Source: Poriferisodalis sp965208925 (GTDB taxonomy: Bacteria; Actinomycetota; Acidimicrobiia; Acidimicrobiales; Poriferisodalaceae). Taken from it: 64,000 nt of DNA. The notes below the pieces were generated by a model. The model had not been told where the DNA came from, did no database searches, and was given only the letters and a program-made list of their open reading frames with translations. How positions within the stretch are numbered: the stretch's first letter is position 1; every line of letters begins with the position of its first letter. The translations under genes were made by a program, and so were the position numbers. Positions 18,370 through 27,098 of this stretch are shown piece by piece. The stretch lies in assembly GCF_965208925.1 (NCBI RefSeq), contig NZ_OZ242364.1, forward strand, positions 1,860,001 to 1,924,000, read 5' to 3'.

Positions 18370-19823
18370 TGCCTGCAGCCTCGCGATCGGAAACGGGCGT
18401 GGCGCCTTCGGGCTGGGAGCTCGTGGTCGGGCTCGAAGTCCATGTCGAGCTGGCGACCGACACGAAGCTGTTCTCCGCAGCGCCGAGCCGCTTCGGCGAC
18501 GAGCCGAACACCAACGTCACGCCGGTCTGTTTGGGTCTGCCCGGCTCGCTGCCTGTGCTGAATCGCCGAGCCGTCGAACTGGCCATGGCGGTGGGTCTCG
18601 CGCTCAACTGCGAGATCCGGCCGTCGGTGTTCCACCGCAAGAACTACTTCTACCCCGACATGCCGAAGGACTACCAAGTCAGCCAGTACGACCAGCCCAT
18701 CTGCTCCGACGGCTGGCTCGACGTCCCGGGCGGCAGCCGGGTCGGCATCGAGCGGGCGCATCTGGAAGAGGACGCCGGCAAGACGACGCACTTGGGAGGC
18801 GCGGATGGTCGCATCCACGGGGCCGTCGGCGCGCTCGTGGACTACAACCGGGCAGGCACACCCCTGCTGGAGATCGTCTCGCGGCCCGACATCGGTTCGG
18901 CAGCAGAGGCCAGCGCGTATGTCGAGGAACTGCGCGCGATCCTGCTGACGCTCGGCGCGTCCGACGCGCGGCTGGAAGAAGGCTCGATGCGCGTCGACGC
19001 GAACATCAGCGTCCGGCCCGCCGGCTCGGGTGAGCTGCGCACCCGCTGCGAAGTCAAGAACCTGAACTCGCTGCGGTCCCTGCGAAATGCCATCGACTAC
19101 GAGGCCCAGCGCCACATCGAGCTGTACGCCGCCGGCGATGCCCCGGTACAGGAAACGCGCCACTGGTCCGAGGACGGGCGAACGCACTCGCTGCGTTCCA
19201 AGGAAGAAGCAGACGACTACCGCTACTTCCCCGAGCCCGACCTCGTGCCGCTGGCGCCCGACGACGAGTGGGTCGCCGAGGTACGCGCCGCCATGCCCGA
19301 GCTGCCGGCGTCGCTGCGCGAGCGTCTCTGCGTGCTCGGTGCCGACGCTGCTGATGCCCAGGTGATCGGCAGTCGCGGCCTCGCGTCGCTGGTGCTCGAC
19401 GCAGTGGCAGCTGGCGCTGATGCGAGTCGTGCTGTCACCCATGCGGTGCAGAACTTGGCGCTGGACGGAGCCGAACTACTCGAAGCCTCCCAGCTTGCAT
19501 CGCTGGTCGAGATGGAGACTTCCGGGCAGCTCACGGCCACGCAGACCAAGACCGTGCTCGGGCAGATGTGCGAGCGGGCACCCGGCGCCGACGCAGATCC
19601 GTCGGCGATCGCGGCTGAACTGGGCTACGAGGCGATGGACAGCGGCGAACTCGAAGCACTCGTCGACCGAGCCATTGCCGACAATCCCGACGCCTGGGCG
19701 AAGTTCTGCGCCGGAGAATCGAAGGTGGCCGGTGTCTTCGTGGGAGCGGTGATGAAGGCCACGCGGGGCCAGGCCGACGGCAAGGCGGTCAATCAGCTGC
19801 TCGCACTTCGCCGCGACGCCTGA
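18369..19823 (+). CDS. gatB: Asp-tRNA(Asn)/Glu-tRNA(Gln) amidotransferase subunit B
   Basis: GatB phosphorylates Glu-tRNA(Gln) or Asp-tRNA(Asn) and amidates the activated acid with ammonia from GatA. The 484-residue protein shows the signature VVGLEVHVELAT, NVTPVCLGLPGSLPVLN, RKNYFYPDMPKDYQVSQYD, EEDAGKTTH and VDYNRAGTPLLEIV, and ends with the tRNA-recognition YqeY-like tail. The ATG at 18369 overlaps the gatA stop. Together with the gltX and tRNA-Gln genes at about 51-52.5 kb it indicates the indirect route to Gln-tRNA. Confidence 0.95.
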   Translation: MPAASRSETGVAPSGWELVVGLEVHVELATDTKLFSAAPSRFGDEPNTNVTPVCLGLPGSLPVLNRRAVELAMAVGLALNCEIRPSVFHRKNYFYPDMPKDYQVSQYDQPICSDGWLDVPGGSRVGIERAHLEEDAGKTTHLGGADGRIHGAVGALVDYNRAGTPLLEIVSRPDIGSAAEASAYVEELRAILLTLGASDARLEEGSMRVDANISVRPAGSGELRTRCEVKNLNSLRSLRNAIDYEAQRHIELYAAGDAPVQETRHWSEDGRTHSLRSKEEADDYRYFPEPDLVPLAPDDEWVAEVRAAMPELPASLRERLCVLGADAADAQVIGSRGLASLVLDAVAAGADASRAVTHAVQNLALDGAELLEASQLASLVEMETSGQLTATQTKTVLGQMCERAPGADADPSAIAAELGYEAMDSGELEALVDRAIADNPDAWAKFCAGESKVAGVFVGAVMKATRGQADGKAVNQLLALRRDA

Positions 19824-19853
19824 CCGCAGGCGCGGCCGGGCACACCGTCCAGC

Positions 19854-21164
19854 TCAGCTCTCGCCGGTGCGCAGCCAGGCGTCGCCGCGGAAGCGCACCC
19901 ACTGCGGTGCGACGCGAAAGCACATGAACAGGACAAGCGCGGCCCACACCCAGCCGATGCCCAGATCCAGAAGGCGCACGGCGCCCCCGACGACCGAGAA
20001 GCCGACAGCCGCACCGGCCATCGCCCATGCCAGGAAACCCAGGTCGCCAGCACCGATGAAGATGCCGTCGAAGGCAAACGCGGCGGCATTGACCGGCTGT
20101 GAGAAGGCCACGAACAGCAGCAGAAACCCGGCGAGGGACACCACATCAGGATCAGTGCTGAAGATTGCGGCGATCGGTGCTCGCAGCAGCACCACCGCCG
20201 CTCCGAATACGACGCTGAGCTGGATGCTCATGCCGATCATCCTGACGCTGGCGGCACGTGCCACCTCGGGTCTGCTGGCGCCGAGTTCCTTGGCCACCAT
20301 GGCCTGACCGGCGATGGCCACCGCATCGAGGGCGAGCGAGAAGAACGACCAGACCTGTAGTGCGATCTCGTGGGACGCCACTTCGGTGGTGCCGATGTGC
20401 GCGGCAAAGACCGTGGTGAGTACGAACGAGCCCCGCAGCGACGCCGTGCGCACGAACATCTGGGCGCCGACAAGCGCGTAGCGGCGCGCAGCGGCAGCGA
20501 CGAATCGCAGCGTCGCCCCTGCCGCTCGAGCGCGACGAGCGACGGCGACCGCAAAGGCGATGGCGGCTCCCCACTGCGCGATGACGGTCGACCACGCTGC
20601 GCCGGCGATGCCCATGTCGAGTTCGAACACGAGCACCAGCTCGATTCCCACGTTTGCTGCTGCAGAGGCCACCACGATCACCAAGGGAGTCACCGTGTCC
20701 TGCGCCCCCCGCAGGTAGCCGGTGGCTGCCATCCCCAGGAGCAGCGCAGTGAAGCCGAGGAGGCTGATCCGCAGGTACGTGAGCGCCAGCTCGGCCACCT
20801 CGGGCTCGGGGTCGAACAGGCTCACGAGCCAGTCCGAGCCTGCCCACATGGCCAGGCTGACCACGATGCCCAACCCGACCGACAGCCACACGCCCGCTAT
20901 GCCCTGCTCGGCAGCTCGCTTCAGCGAGCCGGCCCCGACCAACCGGCCCACCAGCCCGGTCGTGCCGTAGGCCAGGAAGATCAGCACCGCGTGCGCGCTC
21001 AGCAAGATGGCGGAGGCAATGGCGAGGCCGGCGAGCTCGGGTGTGCCGAGCCTTCCGACAATCGCCCGGTCGGTCAGGACGTAGAGCGGTTCGGCGATCA
21101 GCGCACCGAACGCCGGCACAGCCAGCAGCAGGATCTCCCGGTCGTAGATCGTGCGTCGGAACAC
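19854..21164 (-). CDS. MATE family efflux transporter (DinF-like)
   Basis: A 436-residue, 12-helix multidrug/metabolite exporter of the MATE superfamily. The N-terminal helix 1-2 region AVPAFGALIAEPLYVLTDRAIVGRLGTPELAGLAIA is typical of the DinF branch. The internal half-repeat begins near residue 235, at the VGAQMFVRTASLRGSFVLTT stretch. Substrate and coupling ion cannot be told. The start is 34 nt downstream of the sugar-dehydrogenase gene on the same strand, so the two may be cotranscribed. Confidence 0.88.
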   Translation of the reverse strand: MFRRTIYDREILLLAVPAFGALIAEPLYVLTDRAIVGRLGTPELAGLAIASAILLSAHAVLIFLAYGTTGLVGRLVGAGSLKRAAEQGIAGVWLSVGLGIVVSLAMWAGSDWLVSLFDPEPEVAELALTYLRISLLGFTALLLGMAATGYLRGAQDTVTPLVIVVASAAANVGIELVLVFELDMGIAGAAWSTVIAQWGAAIAFAVAVARRARAAGATLRFVAAAARRYALVGAQMFVRTASLRGSFVLTTVFAAHIGTTEVASHEIALQVWSFFSLALDAVAIAGQAMVAKELGASRPEVARAASVRMIGMSIQLSVVFGAAVVLLRAPIAAIFSTDPDVVSLAGFLLLFVAFSQPVNAAAFAFDGIFIGAGDLGFLAWAMAGAAVGFSVVGGAVRLLDLGIGWVWAALVLFMCFRVAPQWVRFRGDAWLRTGES

Positions 21165-21198
21165 CGTTACGCCCCGGTTGCCGTCGATTGGGCCTGCA

Positions 21199-22578
21199 TC
21201 ATCCGGTGAGGCGCCACACGCCGGTCTCGATGTCGATCACGTACAGCTCGCCGTGACGGTCCTCGGCGAATCCGACGGGCCGCGGCGTACTGATGCCGAG
21301 GCTCCACACCTCGTCTGGCTGCGCCCCAGGCTGCACCGAGACTGCATAGATGTCGCCCCCGCAGAGATCGGCGAACACGTAGCGGCCCGTCAGCCAATCG
21401 AGCTGGCTGCCCCGGTAGACGTGGCCCCCGATGACGGCACACAGGCCCCGTCCGTGCCGGTACTCGAAATCGGGCACCCGGTGATCGTCCAACTCGGCCC
21501 CGACGAAGCGGCGGCTGCCCTCATAGGCGTTCCAGCCGAGATTGGCCCCGCCCTCGTCGAGCCCGAGCACCGTGACCTCCTCCATGCACTGCTGGCCGAC
21601 ATCGGAGACCCACAAGGTGCCGGTCGGCTCGTCGAGCGACATGCGGTACGGGTTGCGCGCCCCGTACGCCCAGATGTGCGGGTCGCTGCCGGGTCCGAGA
21701 TCGGGGTTGCCCGGTGCCGGGACCAGCCGCCAGTCGCCCGGATCGGAGCTGTCGCCGGTGTCGACGGAGAACCGCAGCACTGCTCCGAGCGGGGTGGCGA
21801 GATTCTGGCCGTGATGACGCGGGTCGCCGAGGCCGCCGCCGTCGCCGAAGGACACGTAGAGCAGCCCGTCCGCATCGAACAGCAGGTCGCCGCCGTTGTG
21901 CTGTGCATTGGTCTGCTTCACCTCCAGCACATCGGCGTAGCGACCCTCCAGCGTCGTTCGATCCGCGCTCGGCGTGAGCACGGTGAGCACGCTGGACCCG
22001 TGACGGTCGGTGCGGTTGATCCACAGATGTCCTTTCGGGCCGAGCGTCATGCCCACGAGGCCCTGGTCGTGCTCGGCTGCGGTGTCGGAAGAGAAGTCCG
22101 CGATGGGCTCGGCGCTGGTGACTGCACCGAGACCAGGGCCGACGTGGCCTGCCAGGTTGGGTGCAAATCGCCAGATGCGACCCCTGCGATCGCCCACGAA
22201 GCCGCCTCCCGAATCGGGGGCAGTCCCCGCAACGCTGTCGAAGACCATCACGGTCGCTTCGGGCAGATCGATGTAAGGCGCGAGCGTCACGGCGCGATCC
22301 GGCGCTCCGTCGTCGATGGGCACAGCGCTGATCGGGACCGCGCCGAGCTCGGGAAGTCCGGCAGGGCAGGGCGTATTGGACGCCACATACTCAGGCGTCT
22401 GCGTCAGCGGCAGGGTCGTCGCGGGCACGGTCGTCGCCGCGCCGCCATTGCCATCGGGATCGCTGACGGCAGGGCCGGTGCCTTCGTCGATGCCGATGTC
22501 AGAACATCCGACCGCCATCGCTCCGGCAGCGACGACCACGGCGCAGACTGCGACGCTGAACAGCCGTCCGCCCTGCAC
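21199..22578 (-). CDS. Lipoprotein PQQ-type glucose/sorbosone dehydrogenase-like beta-propeller
   Basis: A 459-residue exported protein. The signal peptide ends in a lipobox (GAMAVGC, Cys25), followed by a Thr/Pro/Gly-rich linker and then a six-bladed propeller of the GSDH family. The family patterns QHNGGDLLFDADGLLYVSFG, IWAYGARNPYRMSLD, SDVGQQCMEEV and GGANLGWNAYEG are present. Known relatives oxidise aldoses with PQQ or, in the animal/HHIP branch, are not enzymes, so the activity is inferred. The cysteines (PCPAG, QQC, GLCAV, DLCGG) suggest disulfides, as expected outside the cell. Confidence 0.85.
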   Translation of the reverse strand: MQGGRLFSVAVCAVVVAAGAMAVGCSDIGIDEGTGPAVSDPDGNGGAATTVPATTLPLTQTPEYVASNTPCPAGLPELGAVPISAVPIDDGAPDRAVTLAPYIDLPEATVMVFDSVAGTAPDSGGGFVGDRRGRIWRFAPNLAGHVGPGLGAVTSAEPIADFSSDTAAEHDQGLVGMTLGPKGHLWINRTDRHGSSVLTVLTPSADRTTLEGRYADVLEVKQTNAQHNGGDLLFDADGLLYVSFGDGGGLGDPRHHGQNLATPLGAVLRFSVDTGDSSDPGDWRLVPAPGNPDLGPGSDPHIWAYGARNPYRMSLDEPTGTLWVSDVGQQCMEEVTVLGLDEGGANLGWNAYEGSRRFVGAELDDHRVPDFEYRHGRGLCAVIGGHVYRGSQLDWLTGRYVFADLCGGDIYAVSVQPGAQPDEVWSLGISTPRPVGFAEDRHGELYVIDIETGVWRLTG

Positions 22579-22681
22579 CCGGCCAATGTAGGCCCAGCCG
22601 GCAACAAGGCAGCCTGATTTCGACAGTGCGTGCGGCGGACGTCAGGTTGTGGACGCCGGGACGGCACGACAGAATGAACCG

Positions 22682-22759
22682 GTGCGTGCGCAAGCAGACC
22701 GGCTTGACTGCCCGGCTGGGCCCGTGAGGCGTGACGAGGCTGTAGGGGTACTTACCTAG
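22682..22759 (+). CDS. Candidate ilv leader peptide (25 or 11 codons)
   Basis: A GTG-started frame ends at the TAG at 22757-22759, at the foot of the first leader hairpin. Its last residues are AVGVLT, read from GTA, GTA, CTT and ACC. GTA and CTT are codons this GC-rich genome clearly uses little, a pattern expected where ribosome stalling senses Val or Leu charging. A second in-frame GTG at 22724 gives 11 codons. Neither start has a strong Shine-Dalgarno, so translation is unproven. Confidence 0.35.
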   Translation: MRAQADRLDCPAGPVRRDEAVGVLT

Positions 22760-22784
22760 GCGAGCCCGTTTCGACGCGCTCGCC
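22759..22784 (+). promoter_or_regulatory. Leader hairpin preceding the ilvB attenuator
   Basis: GGCGAGC (22759-22765) pairs perfectly with GCTCGCC (22778-22784) around a 12-nt loop. The stem starts at the last base of the leader-peptide stop codon, so a ribosome terminating or stalled there would cover it. This is the geometry of a pause or protector hairpin in leader-peptide attenuation. Confidence 0.45.
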
Positions 22785-22786
22785 CT

Positions 22787-22814
22787 GCCTCCCGCTCGGG
22801 AGGCTCTTTTATTT
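22787..22814 (+). terminator. Intrinsic terminator/attenuator upstream of ilvB
   Basis: GCCTCCC (22787-22793) and GGGAGGC (22798-22804) form a perfect 7-bp stem with a GCTC loop, followed directly by TCTTTTATTT. It is one of the few U-tract terminators in the window and lies 30 nt before the ilvB ATG in the same direction. It is therefore most simply an attenuator of the ilvB-N-C operon rather than the end of a gene: the neighbour upstream is on the other strand. Confidence 0.75.
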
Positions 22815-22843
22815 GGGGACACCGTCACTTCAGGAGAAAGTCC

Positions 22844-24598
22844 ATGGAACTCACCGGCGCTCAGGCACTGATGCGAAGCCTGGAGATGAGCGGTGTCGAC
22901 GTGATGTTCGGCCTGCCCGGCGGGGCAATCCTCCCGGTCTACGACCCCGTGCTGGATTCGCCGATCCGCCATGTCCTGGTGCGCCATGAGCAGGGCGCGG
23001 GACACATGGCGCAGGGCTACGCGCACGTCACGGGCAAGCCAGGCGTGGCGATGGTCACGAGCGGGCCTGCTGCCACGAACATCGTGACGCCGCTGTGCGA
23101 CGCCTTCATGGACTCGATTCCCATGGTGGTCGTGACCGGCCAGGTGGCCATGTCGGCTATCGGTTCCGACGCCTTCCAGGAGTGCGACACCACCGGCATC
23201 ACGATGGCGGTCACCAAGCACAACTACCTCGTGACCGACCCGGCGGACATCCCGCGCATCGTGGCCGAGGCATTCCACATCGCCACCACGGGACGGCCGG
23301 GCCCGGTGCTGATCGACCTGCCCAAGGACGTCAGCAACGCGACGATGGACTGGTACTGGCCCGACAGCGTCGACCTGCCCGGCTACCGACCCCGCCATGA
23401 GGTCGACCCGGCCGCCATTGCCGAAGCGGCCCATCTCATCCGCACGGCGCAGCGCCCCGTCATCTACGCCGGCGGTGGACTGCTGAAGGCTCGAGCGGCG
23501 GAAGCGCTGCGCGAACTCGCCGAGATGTGCGAGATCCACGTGGTGACCACGTTGATGGCGCGTGGCGTGTTTCCCGACCGTCACCCGCTGTGCCTCGGAA
23601 TGCCTGGCATGCACGGCAACTACACCGCGGTGACCGCGATGCAGCAGGCAGATCTGCTCATCAACCTCGGGGCACGATTCGACGACCGGGTCACGGGCAA
23701 CCCGGCGCACTTCGCCCCGGGCGCCAAGGTCATTCACGTCGACATCGACCCGGCCGAGCACGGCAAGGTGCGGGTGCCCGATGTGCCCGTCGCCGGCGAT
23801 GCCAAGGTGGCGATCGAAGCGCTGATCGAAGCGCTGCGCCCCAGCGACGGCAGCGCTGCCACCGACGCAATGGCAGACAGATCTGCGTGGAAGTCGACCG
23901 TTTCCGGCTGGCGGGAGCAGTTCCCGCTGAGCTATGACCAGCCGTCGGGCGGCTACCCCCTCAAGCCGCAGTACGTGGTGGAGCAGCTGCGTGATCACAC
24001 TCCCGATGACACGATCGTTGTGGCGGGCGTGGGCCAGCACCAGATGTGGGCGAGCCAGTACTGGCAGTTCGACCACCCCTACACCTGGGTGAACTCAGGC
24101 GGTCTGGGGACCATGGGATTCGCCGTGCCTGCGGCCATCGGAGCCAAGGTGGGCCGTCCGGATCGAACGGTGTGGGCGATCGACGGAGACGGCTGCTTCC
24201 AGATGACGGCGCAGGAGCTGATCTCCGCCAGCGCCGAGAACATCCCGGTGAAGGTGGGCATTCTCAACAACGCCTACTTGGGCATGGTGCGCCAGTGGCA
24301 GGAGCTCTTCTATGCGGAGCGTTACAGCGAGGTGTACCTCAGCGCCGACCACCCCGACTACGTCGGCTGGGCCGAGGCGATGGGCTGTGTCGGCATCCGC
24401 GTGGAATCAGCCGAGGAAGTCGTTCCGGCCATCACCAAGGCGAACGCCGTCAATGACCGTCCGGTGGTGATCGACTTCCGCGTCGACACCGAGGAGAAGG
24501 TGTATCCGATGGTGCCGGCCGGCGGCTCCAACGACGACATCATCCTCGGTCCTGAGGGCGACGCCGATGCGGCCTTGAAGGGCACAGCGCCGTCATGA
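22844..24598 (+). CDS. ilvB: Acetolactate synthase, large catalytic subunit
   Basis: This ThDP enzyme condenses pyruvate with pyruvate or 2-ketobutyrate in valine, leucine and isoleucine synthesis. The 584-residue protein has the catalytic Glu region (VRHEQGAGHMAQGYA), an FAD-binding middle domain (GARFDDRVTGNPAHFAPGAKVIHVDIDPAE) and the ThDP motif GDGCFQMTAQEL ending in NNAYLGMVRQWQELF. A strong AGGAGA Shine-Dalgarno precedes the ATG. It leads the ilvB-ilvN-ilvC operon behind the attenuator. Confidence 0.96.
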   Translation: MELTGAQALMRSLEMSGVDVMFGLPGGAILPVYDPVLDSPIRHVLVRHEQGAGHMAQGYAHVTGKPGVAMVTSGPAATNIVTPLCDAFMDSIPMVVVTGQVAMSAIGSDAFQECDTTGITMAVTKHNYLVTDPADIPRIVAEAFHIATTGRPGPVLIDLPKDVSNATMDWYWPDSVDLPGYRPRHEVDPAAIAEAAHLIRTAQRPVIYAGGGLLKARAAEALRELAEMCEIHVVTTLMARGVFPDRHPLCLGMPGMHGNYTAVTAMQQADLLINLGARFDDRVTGNPAHFAPGAKVIHVDIDPAEHGKVRVPDVPVAGDAKVAIEALIEALRPSDGSAATDAMADRSAWKSTVSGWREQFPLSYDQPSGGYPLKPQYVVEQLRDHTPDDTIVVAGVGQHQMWASQYWQFDHPYTWVNSGGLGTMGFAVPAAIGAKVGRPDRTVWAIDGDGCFQMTAQELISASAENIPVKVGILNNAYLGMVRQWQELFYAERYSEVYLSADHPDYVGWAEAMGCVGIRVESAEEVVPAITKANAVNDRPVVIDFRVDTEEKVYPMVPAGGSNDDIILGPEGDADAALKGTAPS

Positions 24599-24638
24599 GC
24601 GGCGCGCAGTGCGGCAGGCCGTCGTGAGCGGCGCGCAG
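24589..24638 (+). repeat. 29-bp-spaced direct repeat duplicating the ilvN start site
   Basis: The 21-nt segments 24589-24609 and 24618-24638 differ at one base (ATG versus GTG in the start codon). The first copy gives an ATGA overlap with the ilvB stop but leads only to a 10-codon frame that ends with TGA at 24625-24627. That TGA overlaps the GTG at 24624 in the second copy, which is in frame with ilvN. Confidence 0.8.
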
Positions 24639-25193
24639 GGCACGAACCTGTCCCCTGAGGAATCCGCGGTGGTGAGCCTGCCGCAGGAACCCGACCTGCA
24701 CATCTTCGCGGCCATCGTGGAGAACAAGTTCGGCGTTCTTGCGCGCATCGCCGGACTGTTCAGCCGGCGCGGCTTCAACATCTTCTCGCTGGCAGTGGCC
24801 CCGACGGCCGATCCCTCCTACAGCCGCATCACGATCGTGGTCGATGTCCACAACACCGACGTCAACCAGATCGCGAAGCAGCTCGACAAGCTGGTCAACG
24901 TCATCAACATCAGCGAGCTGCACCCGTCCGATTCGCTCGAGCGGGAGCTGATGCTGGCCCGCGTCGGCGCCGCCGACCTCGAAGCCGTCACCGAGGTGAT
25001 TTCCGAGTACGGAGGGGAAGTGCTCGATCACGCCGATGGCGAGGCCATTGTGAGCGTGAGCGCACACCCAGACCGGCTCGACCGGTGCGAGCGCCAACTG
25101 CGTCCGTTCGGCCTGCACGTGCTGCAGCGCACAGGCCGCATTGCACTGCGGGCGCTCGATGCCGACGAGCCCGCCGTCGGCATGACCGCCTGA
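24624..25193 (+). CDS. ilvN: Acetolactate synthase, small regulatory subunit
   Basis: The small subunit binds the large subunit and mediates valine feedback inhibition. It has an N-terminal ACT domain (HIFAAIVENKFGVLARIAGLFSRRGFNI) and a C-terminal ACT-like half (RELMLARVGAADLEAVTEVIS). The GTG at 24624 (MSGAQGTN) gives 189 residues and overlaps the stop of a 10-codon frame created by a local duplication. An in-frame GTG at 24609 would add five residues. It is followed by ilvC after 46 nt with a GAGAGGA Shine-Dalgarno. Confidence 0.93.
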   Translation: MSGAQGTNLSPEESAVVSLPQEPDLHIFAAIVENKFGVLARIAGLFSRRGFNIFSLAVAPTADPSYSRITIVVDVHNTDVNQIAKQLDKLVNVINISELHPSDSLERELMLARVGAADLEAVTEVISEYGGEVLDHADGEAIVSVSAHPDRLDRCERQLRPFGLHVLQRTGRIALRALDADEPAVGMTA

Positions 25194-25239
25194 GACTGGC
25201 AGACTCCCGCCAACGCTGACTCGGAGAGGAACCACAAGC

Positions 25240-26277
25240 ATGCCGGCGACCATCTATTACGAAGAAGATGCAGACCTCAGCCAGCTGGCTGGCCGCACGG
25301 TGGCGGTCATGGGCTACGGCTCCCAGGGCCACGCTCACGCCCTGAACTTGCGCGACAGCGGTGTGGACGTCGTGGTGGGGTTGCGTGAAGGCTCGTCGTC
25401 TCGTGCCAAGGCAGAGGCCGAGGGCCTCCGGGTTGCCGATGTGGCGGGTGCCGCCGCTGAAGCCGACATCATCATGATGGCGCTGCCCGATACCGACCAG
25501 GCCGCCATCTACGAGGATTCGATCGCGCCGAACCTGCAGCCGGGCAATGCCGTTGCCTTCTCACATGGCTTCAACATTCACTTCGGCCAGATCAGTCCAC
25601 CGGATGACGTGGATGTGTGGATGATCGCGCCCAAGGGACCGGGCCACAACGTCCGGCGCACCTACGTGGAAGGCGGCGGCGTTCCGGCGCTCGTGGCAAT
25701 TCACCAGGACGCCAGCGGGCAGGCGCTGACCGACGCGCTGGCCTACGCCAAGGGAATCGGCGGCACACGCGGTGGCGTGCTCACCACGACGTTCGCCGAG
25801 GAGACCGAGACCGACCTGTTCGGCGAGCAGGTGGTGCTCTGCGGCGGCCTCACCGAGCTGATCCGGGCCGGTTACGAGACGCTGGTGGAGGCCGGCTACC
25901 AGCCTGAATCGGCCTACTTCGAGACGCTGCACGAGGTGAAGCTGATCGTCGACTTCATCTACGAGGCCGGCATCTCGGGCATGCGGTATTCGATTTCGAC
26001 CACCGCCGAGTACGGCGACATGACCCGCGGCGCGCGCATCATCACCGACGAGACACGCGCAGAGATGAAGCGCATCCTGGCGGAGATCCAGGACGGCAGC
26101 TTCGCCCGGGAATGGATCGACGAGAACCGCAACGGGCTGCCGAACTACCGGCGCATGGTCGAGGAAGGCAAGCAGCACCCCATCGAGCAGGTCGGCTCGG
26201 AGCTGCGGGCGATGATGCCGTGGATCACCGCAGGACGCCAGGACGTGACCGCTGCGTCAGGCGGCGCCGTCTCCTGA
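25240..26277 (+). CDS. ilvC: Ketol-acid reductoisomerase (class I)
   Basis: It converts acetolactate or acetohydroxybutyrate to the dihydroxy acids with NADPH and Mg2+. The 345-residue, short class I enzyme has the Rossmann motif VAVMGYGSQGHAHALNLRDSG, MIAPKGPGHNVRRTYVEGGGVP, and the metal-binding knotted domain with EETETDLFGEQ, GGLTELIRAGYETLVEAGY and EYGDMTRG. It is the last gene of the ilvB-N-C operon; ilvD is not in the window. Confidence 0.96.
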   Translation: MPATIYYEEDADLSQLAGRTVAVMGYGSQGHAHALNLRDSGVDVVVGLREGSSSRAKAEAEGLRVADVAGAAAEADIIMMALPDTDQAAIYEDSIAPNLQPGNAVAFSHGFNIHFGQISPPDDVDVWMIAPKGPGHNVRRTYVEGGGVPALVAIHQDASGQALTDALAYAKGIGGTRGGVLTTTFAEETETDLFGEQVVLCGGLTELIRAGYETLVEAGYQPESAYFETLHEVKLIVDFIYEAGISGMRYSISTTAEYGDMTRGARIITDETRAEMKRILAEIQDGSFAREWIDENRNGLPNYRRMVEEGKQHPIEQVGSELRAMMPWITAGRQDVTAASGGAVS

Positions 26278-26356
26278 TTTTCCGAGCGCTTTGCAGCAGG
26301 CGGCGCGCCCGGCTCGGGGCGCTTGAGACGCCGCGGCATGGTGGCAGAATCGGGAC

Positions 26357-26980
26357 GTGGTCGACGTTGTCGTGACGCCGGTGCGGGTGCCCACTGCGGG
26401 GGACCTGCTCGTGGCGACGCCACGTCTGGTGGATCCCAATTTCGATCGCACAGTCGTGTTCGTGATCGAACACCAGGACGCGGGCACGCTGGGCGTGGTC
26501 ATCAACCGCGTGTCGGACATCTCGTGCGCCGCGGCCGTCCCGCGCTGGGCGTCACGCTTCGCGGAGGAAGCCGCAGTAGGGCTCGGCGGGCCGGTCGAGC
26601 CGCAGGGTCTGCTCGCGCTCGGGGCAACAGCAGAACCGCCCGCTGGCGAGTCACTGTCGCCCCAAGGCTCGGGCGCCGAGTCGTCCGAGGCCGGCGGCGT
26701 GTGGCGCACCGTCAACGGGGCGGTCGGGCTGGTCGACCTCACCGCCGATCCGGCCGAACTGGATGCCGCAATCGTCGCGGTCCGGATCTATGGCGGGCAC
26801 GCGGGGTGGGGACCCGGCCAGTTGCGAGGCGAGCTGCAGTCGGGTTGCTGGTGGGTGTTCGACTCGATGCCCAGCGATCTGACTGCGGATGCCACCACGC
26901 TTTGGTACGACGTGCTCGCACGTCAGTCACCGCCCGCCCGGCTGTTGGCCCACTACCCCGACGACCCTGCGCAGAACTAG
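26357..26980 (+). CDS. YqgE/AlgH (UPF0301) family protein
   Basis: A 207-residue cytoplasmic protein of the widely conserved but biochemically undefined UPF0301 family. The N-terminal GDLLVATPRLVDPNFDRTVVFVIEHQDAGTLGVVINR is diagnostic, as are GGPVEPQGLLALG and RIYGGHAGWGPGQLRGEL with W(W/V)FD. A Ser/Glu/Gly-rich insert of about 20 residues (PPAGESLSPQGSGAESSEAG) separates the two halves and looks like a flexible loop. Confidence 0.9.
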   Translation: MVDVVVTPVRVPTAGDLLVATPRLVDPNFDRTVVFVIEHQDAGTLGVVINRVSDISCAAAVPRWASRFAEEAAVGLGGPVEPQGLLALGATAEPPAGESLSPQGSGAESSEAGGVWRTVNGAVGLVDLTADPAELDAAIVAVRIYGGHAGWGPGQLRGELQSGCWWVFDSMPSDLTADATTLWYDVLARQSPPARLLAHYPDDPAQN

Positions 26981-27098
26981 CGCGTCGGCTCACCGTGGGC
27001 AGCGAGCGCCAACAGATGTGCGCTGGGGACTCCGTTCAGCAGCGCGCTAGGTTCGCGCTCGAATCTGTCGACCGCATCCATGACGGCGGAGGCCATTG

